Shown here piece after piece: positions 1-9,510 of a stretch of 64,000 bases of DNA (positions are counted from its first letter, which is position 1; each line of letters starts with the position of its first letter). The translations under genes were made by a program, and so were the position numbers. Source of the stretch: an uncultured delta proteobacterium (lineage in GTDB: Bacteria > Desulfobacterota > Desulfobulbia > Desulfobulbales > Desulfocapsaceae); NCBI GenBank assembly GCA_903875445.1, contig CAIQWD010000089.1, positions 123,418 to 187,417 on the forward strand, written 5' to 3'. Below the pieces are notes generated by a model. That model searched no databases and was not told the origin of the DNA. It was given only the letters and a program-made list of their open reading frames with translations.

Positions 1-1
1 T

Positions 2-634
2 TTTTATTCTCTGCAGCAAAATAGCCTTGCTGAAAAGGACGGCGGAGCCATCCTCAAACAGCTGATCGACGGTCTCGGCCTGGGGCTCGAACATATGCTG
101 GCAAAAGGCGATAAAGACGCGGCTGTACACACTCTCAAAGCAGCCCTCCTGGAAATGGCGCATAGCTTCTCTTCCGCAGAACACCTCGCCGAGGCTACGC
201 AAAAAGTTCTCACTACTCTTGAACTTTTTCAGTTTGCCCAACTGCAACCCGGCAGTACTTCTCAGTTTATCTTTCCATTACCTCTGCCCTTTGTCGAGCA
301 GGGTTATCTGATCATTGAACAGCAGGAAGAAGGGAGTAAATCAAGTGGGTCAGAGGCGGAAGAGAGCCGTTTTTCTCTGCACCTGACAATGTCCGATCTC
401 GGCAATCTGCGTATCAATTTTCTCCACAACTCTGAAGGTTTATTTATCAGATTTCATGCAGATTCCGAGGAAAAGGCAGCTTTCCTCGCAGCCCATGGCG
501 AGGACTTGAAGGCGGTCATCACCAATACGCCACTCATCGGCCTGGCTTTTTCGGGCGATGCTTCCGATCCGATCAATGACCTGATCCGCAGCATCGTTCC
601 TGAGGGAAGTTCAATGCTCGACACGAAGGTTTGA
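2..634 (+). CDS. FliK-like flagellar hook-length control protein, C-terminal part (5' end outside window)
   Basis: The reading frame is open to the left edge, so the gene is cut off. An internal ATG at 95 lacks a clear ribosome site and is unlikely to be the real start. The visible 210 residues end in a FliK_C-like fold pattern: beta-rich LHLTMSDLGNLRINF, then FIRFHADSE and a final acidic helix. The next gene starts 1 nt after the stop and encodes a small FlhB-C-like protein. A FliK-like/FlhB-like pair (ylqG-ylqH type) is a known arrangement in flagellated bacteria. That context is the main support; similarity of the visible part alone is modest. Confidence 0.55.
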   Translation, partial: FYSLQQNSLAEKDGGAILKQLIDGLGLGLEHMLAKGDKDAAVHTLKAALLEMAHSFSSAEHLAEATQKVLTTLELFQFAQLQPGSTSQFIFPLPLPFVEQGYLIIEQQEEGSKSSGSEAEESRFSLHLTMSDLGNLRINFLHNSEGLFIRFHADSEEKAAFLAAHGEDLKAVITNTPLIGLAFSGDASDPINDLIRSIVPEGSSMLDTKV

Positions 635-635
635 G

Positions 636-932
636 ATGGCTGAACAAAAAGTTATCAATAAAGCCGTAGCCATTGTCTATGACGAAAAACAGTCGGCAGC
701 GCCGAGGGTTGTGGCCAGCGGCAAAGGCATCGTCGCCGAAAAGATTATTGCCACCGCCAGAGAGGCGGGTATTCATATCCAGGAAGACCCCAACCTCGTG
801 GAAATCCTCGCCAAGATCCCCTTAGGCACAGAGATACCGGTGGAGTTGTATAAGACGGTGGCCGAAGTTCTCGCCTTTGTCTATCAGGTGAACAACAAAT
901 TCAAACATAAGCTCGGCGAAAGAACACTTTAG
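636..932 (+). CDS. FlhB-like C-terminal-domain protein (YlqH/FhlB type)
   Basis: This 98-residue protein matches the cytoplasmic C-terminal domain of FlhB/YscU export-gate proteins. It shows KAVAIVYD, then PRVVASGKG, EKIIATAREAGI and a C-terminal helix with ELYKTVAEVLAFVYQVN. The NPTH autocleavage site of full FlhB is absent, as expected for stand-alone FlhB-C paralogues. It starts 1 nt after the FliK-like gene, so the two are probably co-translated and help with flagellar export. A long hairpin follows the stop codon. Confidence 0.8.
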   Translation: MAEQKVINKAVAIVYDEKQSAAPRVVASGKGIVAEKIIATAREAGIHIQEDPNLVEILAKIPLGTEIPVELYKTVAEVLAFVYQVNNKFKHKLGERTL

Positions 933-946
933 AGCGGCAACAAAAA

Positions 947-982
947 AAGAGGCTTGCAGCATGAAAATGCTGCAAGCCTCTT
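947..982 (-). terminator. Rho-independent terminator of the distal tRNA pair
   Basis: Two 16-nt perfect arms (947-962 and 967-982) enclose a 4-nt loop. Read on the minus strand the stem is followed by a T-rich run (complement of 941-949), so it ends the tRNA-Val/Asp transcript. On the plus strand there is no T run, though the stem may still protect the 3' end of the FlhB-like mRNA. Confidence 0.85.
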
Positions 983-996
983 GGTATTCCAATGAA

Positions 997-1073
997 TGGC
1001 GGAGCGGACGGGACTCGAACCCGCGACCTCCGGCGTGACAGGCCGGCATTCTAACCGACTGAACTACCACTCC
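997..1073 (-). tRNA. tRNA-Asp (GTC), copy 1
   Basis: A 77-nt cloverleaf with 7-bp acceptor stem (one T-G wobble), D-loop with GTTCAGTCGG, anticodon loop CTGTCAC (anticodon GTC), T-loop GTTCGAG, discriminator G and encoded CCA. It differs from the copy at 1269 in the acceptor stem (GGAGTGG here, GGAGCGG there). Confidence 0.97.
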
Positions 1074-1085
1074 AACGACCATTGG

Positions 1086-1161
1086 TGGTGGGCGACACAG
1101 GGTTTGAACCTGTGACCCTCGGCTTGTAAGGCCGATGCTCTCCCAGCTGAGCTAGTCGCCC
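1086..1161 (-). tRNA. tRNA-Val (TAC), copy 1
   Basis: A 76-nt cloverleaf with perfect acceptor stem GGGCGAC/GTCGCCC, anticodon loop CTTACAA (anticodon TAC), T-loop GTTCAAA and encoded CCA. It lies 12 nt upstream of tRNA-Asp copy 1 on the same strand. I found no convincing promoter directly upstream, so it may depend on read-through or a weak promoter. Confidence 0.97.
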
Positions 1162-1222
1162 CCTGCATGATGAACTTTCCCTTGGCAACGATAAATCGTC
1201 GGGTCGGTCTATGCGGACACAA

Positions 1223-1254
1223 TAAAAAAAAGGAACCGAGGTTCTATCGGTTCC
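1223..1254 (-). terminator. Terminator between the two tRNA pairs
   Basis: On the minus strand the stem GGAACCGA/TCGGTTCC (1232-1239 with 1247-1254, 7-nt loop) is followed by eight T. This is a standard intrinsic terminator and makes the upstream Val-Asp pair its own transcription unit. Confidence 0.85.
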
Positions 1255-1268
1255 CAGGGTGCACGTAC

Positions 1269-1345
1269 TGGCGGAGCGGACGGGACTCGAACCCGCGACC
1301 TCCGGCGTGACAGGCCGGCATTCTAACCGACTGAACTACCGCTCC
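1269..1345 (-). tRNA. tRNA-Asp (GTC), copy 2
   Basis: A 77-nt cloverleaf with anticodon GTC, T-loop GTTCGAG and encoded CCA. The acceptor stem is fully Watson-Crick (GGAGCGG with CCGCTCC). Apart from this stem position it is the same as copy 1. Confidence 0.97.
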
Positions 1346-1359
1346 AACGACGTTTACGG

Positions 1360-1435
1360 TGGTGGGCGACACAGGGCTTGAACCTGTGACCCTCGGCTTG
1401 TAAGGCCGATGCTCTCCCAGCTGAGCTAGTCGCCC
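1360..1435 (-). tRNA. tRNA-Val (TAC), copy 2
   Basis: A 76-nt cloverleaf with anticodon TAC and encoded CCA. It differs from copy 1 by one base in the T-loop (GTTCAAG instead of GTTCAAA). It is the first gene of the upstream Val-Asp unit. Confidence 0.97.
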
Positions 1436-1458
1436 CCTCGCAAGCAAACGTGAAGGAC

Positions 1459-1487
1459 TATTTACCAACTTCACCCAGTCACGTCAA
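1459..1487 (-). promoter_or_regulatory. Sigma70-type promoter of the upstream tRNA pair
   Basis: On the minus strand TTGACG (complement of 1482-1487) and TAAATA (complement of 1459-1464) are separated by 17 nt. Transcription would begin about 15-20 nt before tRNA-Val copy 2. The -35 is strong, the -10 moderate. Confidence 0.55.
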
Positions 1488-1553
1488 GGAAAAACATCAA
1501 GCACGGTAAATATCCGACAACATTCCATATTCACCTGCCATTTCAAAATGTTG

Positions 1554-3890
1554 CTACTGTTCGAAGAGGGCCTTTCCGGCCCCTGTCGCAAGTGCATGCC
1601 CAAGTACTTCGTCCATATGATTGACTAAATCAATTTTCAGAGATTTACGTATTTTCGTGGGAACATCATTAAGATCCCGTTCATTATCCTTGGGCACCAG
1701 AACGTGGGTAATATTCCCTCGTTTGGCGGCCAAAAGCTTTTCGGTCAGGCCTCCGATGGGCAAAATCCTGCCGCGCAGGGTGATTTCCCCGGTCATGGCC
1801 AGATGGTGTTTGACAGGTGTCTTGATAAGTGCTGAAACCAAGGAGGTGGCCATGGTAATTCCGGCAGACGGCCCATCTTTCGGGATAGCCCCTTCGGGAA
1901 CATGGATATGAATATCGAGCTTCTGGTAAAAATCCTCTTCCAACCCTAGGACCTTGGCTCTGGTACGCACATAACTCAAGGCCGCCTGCGCCGATTCCTG
2001 CATGACGTCCCCAAGCTTGCCGGTAATGGTGAGCTTTCCCGATCCGGTCATGAGGCTAACTTCGATCTGCAGCAATTCGCCTCCGACCTCGGTCCAGGCG
2101 AGTCCGGTAGCCAGTCCGATTTCATCATTTTCTTCAGCCAAACCATATCGGTATTTGGGAGTTCCCAGATATTTAGCAACCGATTGGGCGTTGACCTGAT
2201 GCTTCTTGCCTTTGAGTTTTTTCTTTAATCGCTCCCTGGCTATTTTCCGGCAGAGGGAGGCAATGATTCTCTCCAGATTCCGCACTCCCGCTTCACGGGT
2301 ATAGCGGCGGATAATCTCAAAAATAGCCCCGTCGGTCAACTGGATGTCGCCGCTCTTGAAGCCGTTTTGTTCCAGTTGTTTGGGAATCAAAAAGCCATCG
2401 GCGATCCTCAGCTTATCTTCCTCGGTATAACCGCTGATCTGGATTACCTCCATCCGGTCCTGCAAGGGAACAGGAATACCATGCAGATTGTTAGCGGTGG
2501 TGATAAAAAACACTTCGGAAAGATCATAATCAATATCGAGATAATGATCGTTAAAGGCAACATTCTGTTCAGGATCAAGGACTTCGAGCAGCGCCGATGA
2601 CGGATCGCCACGAAAATCCATGGACATTTTGTCGACTTCATCAAGACAAAATACCGGATTGGCAACATCGACCTTCTGCATGGACTGAATAATTTTTCCC
2701 GGCATTGCCCCGATATAGGTTCGCCTGTGGCCCCTGATTTCAGCCTCGTCACGGACTCCGCCCAGAGACAAACGGGCAAATTTCCTGCCCATTGCCCTGG
2801 CAATCGATTGACAGATGGAGGTTTTCCCCACACCTGGAGGACCGACCAGACAAAGGATAGGTCCCTTGATTTTCTTTACCTGGCTCTGCACCGCAAGATA
2901 CTCAAGGATACGCTCCTTTGGTTTGGCGAGTCCGAAATGATCTTCATCAAGAATCTTCTCGGCCTTATTGATATCGATCTTTGACTTGCTCTTTTTCTCC
3001 CAGGGCAGGCTGACAATGCAATCGATATAATTGCGGACTACCGTCGTTTCTGCCGACATGGGCGGCATACTTCTCAGTTTTTTAAATTCCTTCAGGGCCT
3101 TTTCCTTGGCTGGAGCCGGCATTTCCTTGTTCTTTATGGTCAGCTCAAGCTCGCCCAATTCATCAAGGCCGTCGGCATTCTGGCCGATCTCCGTCTGGAT
3201 CTCCCGAACTTTCTCGCCAAGATAATAGTCGCGCTGGGTCTTGCCCATACGCATCTTGACCTTGGCATTGATGTTTTTCTCAATTTCCGCCAGCTCGATT
3301 TCCCGGTTGAGAATCTCCAGGACCTTCTCCATGCGGGTAGTCAGCGGCTCCGTCTCAAGGATTGTCTGCTTTTCGTCGCTTTTTAACGGTAAGTGGGCGC
3401 AGATAATATTCAGCAACTTGAAAGGATTCTCGATGGCTTTGACCGAGTTGAGCACTTCCCTGCCGATTTTTTTATTGCTTGCGGCAAATTCATCAAAGAA
3501 TTTACGCAACTCCCGTTCGTAAGCCTGAAGGGCTGCGCTATGTTCGGGAATGTCGACACGCTCTTCGACTTCGGCCTGGAGAAAATTAACGTGAGGTACG
3601 TAAGATATTATTTTTGCGCGCGATTTTCCCTCAACAAGGGCCTTGATCGTGCCATCGGGGAGGCGCAACAACTGCATCACCGTGGCCAGAGTACCAAAAG
3701 CGTAAAGGTCATTGATTTCCGGGTCATCGACGGTCGATTTCTTCTGCGTTACCAGGAGGATATCCGTTTTCTTCTCCATGGCATCTTCCAGCGCCTGAAT
3801 GGATCTCTTCCGACCGACAACCAAGGGGGCTACCATATGCGGAAAAATCACCAGATCGCGAAGTGGCATCAAAGGGTAAAGCTTTGTCAC
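1554..3890 (-). CDS. lon: ATP-dependent protease Lon
   Basis: This 778-residue protein is a full-length LonA-type cytosolic AAA+ serine protease for misfolded and regulatory proteins. It has the N-terminal substrate domain ([12 protein letters not shown]), a coiled linker, Walker A GPPGVGKT with K356, Walker B FCLDEVDK, and a C-terminal protease domain with the Ser/Lys dyad S675 (KDGPSAG) and K718. The start is a GTG with AGGAG six bases upstream. It is the last gene of tig-clpP-clpX-lon and lies 45 nt after clpX, so co-transcription is likely. Confidence 0.97.
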   Translation of the reverse strand: MTKLYPLMPLRDLVIFPHMVAPLVVGRKRSIQALEDAMEKKTDILLVTQKKSTVDDPEINDLYAFGTLATVMQLLRLPDGTIKALVEGKSRAKIISYVPHVNFLQAEVEERVDIPEHSAALQAYERELRKFFDEFAASNKKIGREVLNSVKAIENPFKLLNIICAHLPLKSDEKQTILETEPLTTRMEKVLEILNREIELAEIEKNINAKVKMRMGKTQRDYYLGEKVREIQTEIGQNADGLDELGELELTIKNKEMPAPAKEKALKEFKKLRSMPPMSAETTVVRNYIDCIVSLPWEKKSKSKIDINKAEKILDEDHFGLAKPKERILEYLAVQSQVKKIKGPILCLVGPPGVGKTSICQSIARAMGRKFARLSLGGVRDEAEIRGHRRTYIGAMPGKIIQSMQKVDVANPVFCLDEVDKMSMDFRGDPSSALLEVLDPEQNVAFNDHYLDIDYDLSEVFFITTANNLHGIPVPLQDRMEVIQISGYTEEDKLRIADGFLIPKQLEQNGFKSGDIQLTDGAIFEIIRRYTREAGVRNLERIIASLCRKIARERLKKKLKGKKHQVNAQSVAKYLGTPKYRYGLAEENDEIGLATGLAWTEVGGELLQIEVSLMTGSGKLTITGKLGDVMQESAQAALSYVRTRAKVLGLEEDFYQKLDIHIHVPEGAIPKDGPSAGITMATSLVSALIKTPVKHHLAMTGEITLRGRILPIGGLTEKLLAAKRGNITHVLVPKDNERDLNDVPTKIRKSLKIDLVNHMDEVLGHALATGAGKALFEQ

Positions 3891-3935
3891 AAAATCTCCT
3901 TTCGATATTTCGTAAGGGTTAAACAGGTACCATTA

Positions 3936-5210
3936 TCAAGCGGTTTTCAGTCTCTCTTCCACCGCGCTATGATACAGCACAACCGGATAGTCACCCTGAG
4001 TAATCACCTGTTCGCTTATCACACACTCCTGCACACCGTTTTTCGATGGCAGATCGTACATCACGTCGAGCATTGCCTCTTCCATAACCGAGCGGAGACC
4101 TCGCGCCCCAGATTTTCTTTTCAGCGCTTTACGGGCGATAGCCACGAGGGCGCCTTCCGTGAATCTGAGGGTGATGCCGTCAAACTCAAAAAGTTTTTGA
4201 TATTGCTTGGTGAGGGCGTTCTTCGGCTCCTTCAGTATGCGGATGAGATCGTCCTCGACCAGCTCTTCCATGGTGGCAATCACCGGCAATCTGCCGACCA
4301 ATTCAGGAATGAGACCGAATTTCAAGAGATCCTCGGGTTGCACCGCTTTTAACAGTTCGCCGATTTTCTTTTTCTCATTGCCGGTAACCTTGGCTCCGAA
4401 ACCGATCGATTTGGCATTCTGCCGACGACTCACCACATTATCCAAGCCGACAAAAGCCCCGCCGCAGATAAAGAGAATATTGGTGGTATCGATTTGAATC
4501 ATCTCCTGCTGGGGATGCTTCCTTCCCCCTTTTGGCGGAACCGAGGCCTTGGTGCCCTCGATTATTTTCAGCAGAGCCTGCTGCACTCCCTCGCCGGAGA
4601 CGTCGCGTGTTAGCGATGGGCTGTCTGATTTCCGGGCAATTTTATCAATTTCATCGATATAAATAATACCCCGCTCAGCTTTTTCCAGGTCATGGTTAGC
4701 GGCCTGCAGAAGGTTTACCAGGATATTCTCGACATCTTCTCCGACGTAGCCCGCTTCCGTAAGCGTCGTGGCATCGGCCATACAAAAAGGCACGTTAAGA
4801 ATTCTCGCAAGGGTCTGGGCAATAAGGGTTTTGCCGGAGCCTGTCGGACCAATCAAGATAATATTCGACTTCTGCAATTCCACCGAATCGTCCTCGACCG
4901 GTGCATCGATACGCTTGTAATGGTTATGAACCGCTACCGACAGCACCTTCTTGGAAAATTCCTGACCGATGACATAATCGTCGAGATAGCGTTTGATCTC
5001 CATCGGTTTGAGAGATACCGGCTTGACGACTTCCGGCGCAATCAATGGCAGGATGACTTCCTTTTTTTCCTGAACTATCTCATTACACAGCTCAATACAT
5101 TCGTCGCAGATAAAAACATCCGGTCCGGCAATAAGTTTATCAACGTCATCCTGTTTTTTTCCGCAAAAAGAACACCGGCTATCAGGTCCGTTACTCACAA
5201 CATCGTCCAT
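3936..5210 (-). CDS. clpX: ATP-dependent Clp protease ATP-binding subunit ClpX
   Basis: A 424-residue AAA+ unfoldase that recognises tagged substrates and feeds ClpP. The N-terminal zinc-binding domain has C13, C16, C35 and C38. Walker A is GPTGSGKT (121-128), Walker B is IIYIDEID, and a pore-type loop GYVGEDVE follows. The ClpP-contact IGF loop region reads IGFGAKV. It starts 1 nt after the clpP stop, with GAGGG upstream, indicating coupled expression with its protease partner. Confidence 0.97.
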   Translation of the reverse strand: MDDVVSNGPDSRCSFCGKKQDDVDKLIAGPDVFICDECIELCNEIVQEKKEVILPLIAPEVVKPVSLKPMEIKRYLDDYVIGQEFSKKVLSVAVHNHYKRIDAPVEDDSVELQKSNIILIGPTGSGKTLIAQTLARILNVPFCMADATTLTEAGYVGEDVENILVNLLQAANHDLEKAERGIIYIDEIDKIARKSDSPSLTRDVSGEGVQQALLKIIEGTKASVPPKGGRKHPQQEMIQIDTTNILFICGGAFVGLDNVVSRRQNAKSIGFGAKVTGNEKKKIGELLKAVQPEDLLKFGLIPELVGRLPVIATMEELVEDDLIRILKEPKNALTKQYQKLFEFDGITLRFTEGALVAIARKALKRKSGARGLRSVMEEAMLDVMYDLPSKNGVQECVISEQVITQGDYPVVLYHSAVEERLKTA

Positions 5211-5211
5211 A

Positions 5212-5814
5212 CTATTTTCCCTCAGATAGCTCTTCCCGATTAGTAAGCACCTTATCTATGATGCCATATTTCTGTGCTTCTTCGGCACTCATAAAGAAAT
5301 CGCGTTCGGTGTCGGCACTGACTTTTTCAAGACTCTTTTTGGCATGGTGAGCAAGGAGTCGGTTCAAATCCTTTTTCATCCGCAAAATCTCTTTGGCCTG
5401 AATATCGATATCCGTTGCCTGGCCCTGAAAGCCGCCCATCGGTTGGTGAATCATAATCCTGGCATTCGGCAACGAGTAGCGTTTGCCATCGGCACCGGCC
5501 GCCAGCAAAAAAGCCCCCATCGAAGCAGCTTGGCCCATGCAGAGCGTGGCGATATCGCACTTCACGTACTGCATGGTGTCGTAAATCGCCATTCCGGCGG
5601 TTACCGAGCCTCCCGGGGAATTGATATAAAAAGTAATATCTTTTTCAGGATCCTCTGCCTCAAGAAACAGCAATTGGGCAACAACGACACTGGCCACGTC
5701 ATCATTAACCCCCGAACCAAGAAAAATAATGCGTTCTTTGAGCAGCCGCGAATAAATATCGTAGGCACGCTCGCCTCGCGGACTCTGCTCGATTACCATC
5801 GGCACAAGATTCAT
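5212..5814 (-). CDS. clpP: ATP-dependent Clp protease proteolytic subunit ClpP
   Basis: This serine peptidase forms the tetradecameric barrel used by ClpX. The catalytic triad is visible: S98 in GQAASMGA, H123 in IHQPMGG and D172 in TERDFF. The oxyanion motif SPGGSV is also present. I start at the ATG at 5814, which has AAGGAG eight bases upstream, rather than at an in-frame TTG three bases earlier. At 200 residues it has normal length. Confidence 0.97.
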   Translation of the reverse strand: MNLVPMVIEQSPRGERAYDIYSRLLKERIIFLGSGVNDDVASVVVAQLLFLEAEDPEKDITFYINSPGGSVTAGMAIYDTMQYVKCDIATLCMGQAASMGAFLLAAGADGKRYSLPNARIMIHQPMGGFQGQATDIDIQAKEILRMKKDLNRLLAHHAKKSLEKVSADTERDFFMSAEEAQKYGIIDKVLTNREELSEGK

Positions 5815-5838
5815 CAATCACACTCCTTAAATAGGTAC

Positions 5839-5869
5839 GACTGTAAAAGGCTCGGAGCCTTTTACAGTC
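5839..5869. other. Perfect 15-bp inverted repeat between tig and clpP
   Basis: Arms 5839-5853 and 5855-5869 are exact complements around a single G. There is no T-run on either strand, so it is not a simple terminator. In the tig-clpP transcript it would form a very stable hairpin about 25 nt before the clpP start, plausibly an mRNA-processing or stabilising element (inference). Confidence 0.6.
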
Positions 5870-5966
5870 GCTATTCTTTAAAAATCCGCCAAAGCACAGA
5901 CAGTGAGGCTCCCCACTGATCCTATGCCCATTATAAGATCTTTCTCGCCGGGCGCAAGCTGGCCTA

Positions 5967-7295
5967 TCAGTTATTCGCAGCAGCATCTTCAGCCGCCGCA
6001 ACAACCGGTTGCGTAGTCTCGACGAAAACCGCCTGCTCTCTTAAAAAGGCGAGGATTTTTTCATTCAGCAGCTCATTTATGAAGGGCAGAGCATCATCAC
6101 GGTTCTGAAAATACTCTTTCACCTTGGCGACCGGCATATTATACATATCGCCGATCCGCTTGAAGCCGCGCTCCATGTCTTCATCAACCAGTTTGATCTC
6201 TTCGACCTCGGCAATTTTCTTCAAAAGAAAATCACCCCGTACCCTCTTTTTCGCCATTTCCGCATTTTGTTCGACCAATTTTTCCCGGCTCAGGCCGGCT
6301 GCCTCAAGACTCATCCCGTTCTTTTCCAATTGCTCTTGAGTCTGCTTGATCATTTGCTCGATCTCAAAGGCGACAAGACGAACCGGCACCTCAAAATCAT
6401 GGCTCTCCAACAGTTTCTGCATAATTCTATCGGTGGTGCTACCTTCCGCCCTATCCCGGCGCAGCTTGGTGAGGTGCTCTCTAATCGATGTTTTCAACTC
6501 ATCGAGGGTATTGAACTCTTTCCCGGCATCCTTGGCAAATTCGTCATCAAGAGCGGCCAACACACGTTCCTTGATATCTTTGACTTTGATACGAAACTCG
6601 ACCTTTTTGCCTTTCAAGATCGGATTAGGATGAGTTGCCGGAAAATCAATTTCGTGCGCACCTTCATCGTCCCGGTTTTTGCCGACGAGCATTGCTTCGA
6701 AAGCTACATCCATTTCGCCAGAACCGATATCGATGGTCAAGTTATCGTTTTTCACCTGGGGCATTTCCTGCCCCTCATGGAATCCCTGGAATTCAACAAT
6801 CACCAGGTCGCCTGTCTGGGCAGGTCTATCGGTTACCGAGCGCAGGGCAGCCATGTTCTTTTGTTTTTCGAGAAGTTCGAGCTGCACTTCCTCGTCAGTC
6901 ACCTCGACACTTACTTTCTCGATTTCAAGGCCTTTATATTGACCAAGGGTGAATTGCGGGCGAACATCCACTTCGGCAACGAAGGTAAAAGATCCATCAT
7001 CATTGTATTTGACGCTTTTGACATCGGGATGAACAATGGGATCGACACCCTCTTTTTCAATGGCGGTGAAATAATTTTCCTGCACCAGTTTCTCACTGGT
7101 TTCGCCCTCTACCTGACCTTTGAATTGCTTGAGGATAATCGTCCGGGGTACCTTACCGCGGCGAAACCCTTTCAGTCGCACTTCTTTTTTCAGTTTATCA
7201 TAGGCCTCGTTCAGTTTTGCTTGAACACCGTCGGCAGGCAATGTAACCGTGATTTTTCTAGTAAGACTACTGATCTCTTCAATATTTACATTCAT
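5967..7295 (-). CDS. tig: Trigger factor (ribosome-associated chaperone, PPIase)
   Basis: A 442-residue ribosome-bound chaperone. The N-terminal ribosome-binding signature is visible as FRRGKVP within residues 40-60. A central FKBP-like domain (about 155-240, with GDLVIVEFQG and a conserved FPATHPN stretch) and a long helical C-terminal domain follow. I chose ATG at 7295 because AAAGGA lies nine bases upstream; a TTG 18 nt earlier is also in frame. The extreme C-terminus is an Ala/Asn-rich tail. As first gene of the tig-clpP-clpX-lon series it is served by the promoter near 7.63 kb. Confidence 0.96.
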   Translation of the reverse strand: MNVNIEEISSLTRKITVTLPADGVQAKLNEAYDKLKKEVRLKGFRRGKVPRTIILKQFKGQVEGETSEKLVQENYFTAIEKEGVDPIVHPDVKSVKYNDDGSFTFVAEVDVRPQFTLGQYKGLEIEKVSVEVTDEEVQLELLEKQKNMAALRSVTDRPAQTGDLVIVEFQGFHEGQEMPQVKNDNLTIDIGSGEMDVAFEAMLVGKNRDDEGAHEIDFPATHPNPILKGKKVEFRIKVKDIKERVLAALDDEFAKDAGKEFNTLDELKTSIREHLTKLRRDRAEGSTTDRIMQKLLESHDFEVPVRLVAFEIEQMIKQTQEQLEKNGMSLEAAGLSREKLVEQNAEMAKKRVRGDFLLKKIAEVEEIKLVDEDMERGFKRIGDMYNMPVAKVKEYFQNRDDALPFINELLNEKILAFLREQAVFVETTQPVVAAAEDAAANN

Positions 7296-7907
7296 TGAAT
7301 TCCGTCCTTTCAATTAGATTATACTCGACAACCAACCCTCTGTTCCGTGTTCCTAAAAGCTTGCTGCGGGGCACATCGAAACATCTTGTCGTCAAAACAG
7401 GAAGCAGCGGATTGTTTTTATTGCAGGTGAGGCTTACAACGTATCCAGAGTGTCGTTTTGAGTTGCGAAAGGGCAATAGCACCCTCACAAACCGAAAAAC
7501 AGCGAATTGCCGACTCGCTGCTTTTCTCTTGTTATTGACCCGATATTAATTGATTATTTACTCACCCATTGATTTTTTCGGGAAAAATTTCCGAAAAAGG
7601 AAAAATTAGTTGCAGAGATATAGACAGATTTTGGGTGGTTGTCAACAGGAATGGGTGCTATTTATGTGCTTCGTCTCGTCATTTATCGGCAAGATACGGC
7701 AAAAACGCGGTGAATGTTCGCGGAAAACTCGCACAGAAGCCAAGAAATCGGAAGAAAATTCCATTTTCTCCTTGTCCATGGCTGAATTCCCCGCCATCCG
7801 AGGATACCCTTGCCAGTTCCTTGCGAGTATTACCTTCTTGTGCAGAGTTTCGAGAAAAAAGCCCCATTAACAAGAAAGGAATTTTAACTCTTTGCAAGTC
7901 TGCCGCT
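7296..7907. other. 612-bp intergenic region upstream of tig
   Basis: I see no convincing gene here. It carries the minus-strand promoter at 7617-7645 and hence an unusually long leader of about 315 nt before tig. Near the expected transcription start there is an inverted repeat TTTTTCGG...CCGAAAAA (about 7573-7597). No known riboswitch was recognised in the leader. Confidence 0.5.
7617..7645 (-). promoter_or_regulatory. Sigma70-type promoter for tig-clpP-clpX-lon
   Basis: On the minus strand TTGACA (complement of 7640-7645) is followed after exactly 17 nt by TATATC (complement of 7617-7622). It is the best promoter match in the region and faces tig. An additional internal promoter cannot be excluded. 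Confidence 0.65.
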
Positions 7908-9428
7908 TCACCCTTTGCCATACTTGGATTTCACCGCTTCACGATCCACCGAACCATCCGCTTTTTGCGGCAGTAAACTGACGAATTCAACGTATTGGGG
8001 CTTTTTAAAACTGGCAATACGCTCACCCACAAAACGGATCAATTCAATTGCCGTCAGATTCCTGCCCGCATGCAGCTGGCAAACCGCCATTATTCCCTCT
8101 TTCCACTTCGGGTCAGGCACCCCGATAACAACCGTTTTCGCCACCGCCGGATGCTGGAGGATGACCTTTTCGACCTCTGCCGGATAAACGTTCTCGCCAC
8201 CCGGTTTGATAAGTTCTTTTTCAGCCTTGCGCCCGGCATAAAAGAGAAACCCCTCTCCATCGAAGCGACCCAAATCGCCGGTATGATGCCAGCCTTCACG
8301 AAAGGCGTAGGCGTTATCTTGCGGCAAATTCCAATATCCCTTAAAGACCGTTGGCCCCTTGACGGCTATTTCGCCAACCTCGCCAAGAGCGACCGGGCGA
8401 TCATGGTCATCGACCAGCTGCACATCCGCCAGCAGTACAATTTTCCCGGCCGAACCCGGCCTATCGTTATATTTTCCCATGCTGGTAAGGCAGGAGGTCT
8501 CCGTCTGGCCATACATGACATAATAGGAGCCACCTGTCGATTTCTGAAACTGTTCGATCACAGTCGGCGTGCCGAGGCCCACCACAGCTCTTAAGGAGGT
8601 GAGATGAAGATTTTCCTCGGTGGCGACCTTCAGCAAGGAGTCGAGAATAGGTGGAAAGTCGAAAAGAAGGCTAACCCCGCTTTCGACAATCAACCTCGCG
8701 GCAGTTTTTGCCTCAAATTTACTGATGTTCAAATTCACTGCACCGGCATGAAAACAACTGGTCGCCATGAAAAGCCCCGCCACATGAAAAAGCGGCAAAA
8801 GATTGAGATGCACATCGCCTGCGTTTAAGCCCAGATAATAATTAAAATGCATGCCGGCTAGGAGGATATTGCCATGGCTGAGCAAAGCCCCACGCGGACG
8901 GCCAGCCACCGCAGCGGTGTGGATAATGACAAAGCCGTCGCTGCTTGCCACCTCGGTGCGGGCAAACAGTGACGGTGCATCAAGGAGTGAGGCAAAGATC
9001 GCTGCCCCGCCAAGATCGGCTTTTAAATTGTAGAAGGTTGACACCGTCGGCAAGTTGTCCCGTCGAGCCTCCAATTGCGGCTGGAATTCGGCATCGATAA
9101 AGGCTATTTTCGTCTGGCAATCGTTCAGATTATAAGTCATTTCATCGGCGGATAGACGCCAGTTGACAGGCAAAACTATGGCACCCAAAGCCGCCGCCGC
9201 CCCGTAAACAAGAAAAAATTCGAGACTGTTTTTGCCGACAACCCCAAGCCGATCGCCTTTTTCAATGCCAATGCGGCGCAAGCCGGCGGCTAACCGGTCG
9301 ACCTGCTTTTTATATTCTGCAAAAGTCATTTGCCGTCCATCATCAATTTCCCGCCAACAAGAGCAATCGGCAAAAGCTACGGCATTACGAGTAATCAGAT
9401 CATAGAAGGAAAAATCATATAGTCCCAT
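7908..9428 (-). CDS. Divergent AMP-dependent acyl-CoA synthetase/ligase homologue
   Basis: A 506-residue member of the ANL adenylating superfamily, with motifs YVMYGQTE (A5), HTGDLG (A7) and GRKAEKELIKPGGENVYP (A8). Two usually essential parts are altered. The phosphate-binding A3 loop, normally TSGTTGxPKG, reads HTAAVAGRPRG. The C-terminal catalytic lysine region, normally SGK, reads ADGSVDRE. It may have altered or lost adenylation activity, or belong to a divergent carboxylate-CoA ligase subfamily. A GGGAGA ribosome site precedes the ATG. It lies 82 nt downstream of the usp gene and may be the last gene of the liv cluster. Confidence 0.8.
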   Translation of the reverse strand: MGLYDFSFYDLITRNAVAFADCSCWREIDDGRQMTFAEYKKQVDRLAAGLRRIGIEKGDRLGVVGKNSLEFFLVYGAAAALGAIVLPVNWRLSADEMTYNLNDCQTKIAFIDAEFQPQLEARRDNLPTVSTFYNLKADLGGAAIFASLLDAPSLFARTEVASSDGFVIIHTAAVAGRPRGALLSHGNILLAGMHFNYYLGLNAGDVHLNLLPLFHVAGLFMATSCFHAGAVNLNISKFEAKTAARLIVESGVSLLFDFPPILDSLLKVATEENLHLTSLRAVVGLGTPTVIEQFQKSTGGSYYVMYGQTETSCLTSMGKYNDRPGSAGKIVLLADVQLVDDHDRPVALGEVGEIAVKGPTVFKGYWNLPQDNAYAFREGWHHTGDLGRFDGEGFLFYAGRKAEKELIKPGGENVYPAEVEKVILQHPAVAKTVVIGVPDPKWKEGIMAVCQLHAGRNLTAIELIRFVGERIASFKKPQYVEFVSLLPQKADGSVDREAVKSKYGKG

Positions 9429-9510
9429 GCGAAGAGTCTCCCGGATCGTACTTGGTAAGCAATCAATCAGTTCGCTGTGTGGTTTATCGTCATTTGGAAA
9501 AATTGCAAGG

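Noticed and set aside
5839..5869. Hairpin as a tig terminator
   Set aside because: No T-run on either strand, and the clp genes appear to depend on the upstream transcript.
6267..7298. 343-residue open frame on the plus strand
   Set aside because: It lies fully opposite tig, has no family features, and arises from the codon pattern of the real gene.
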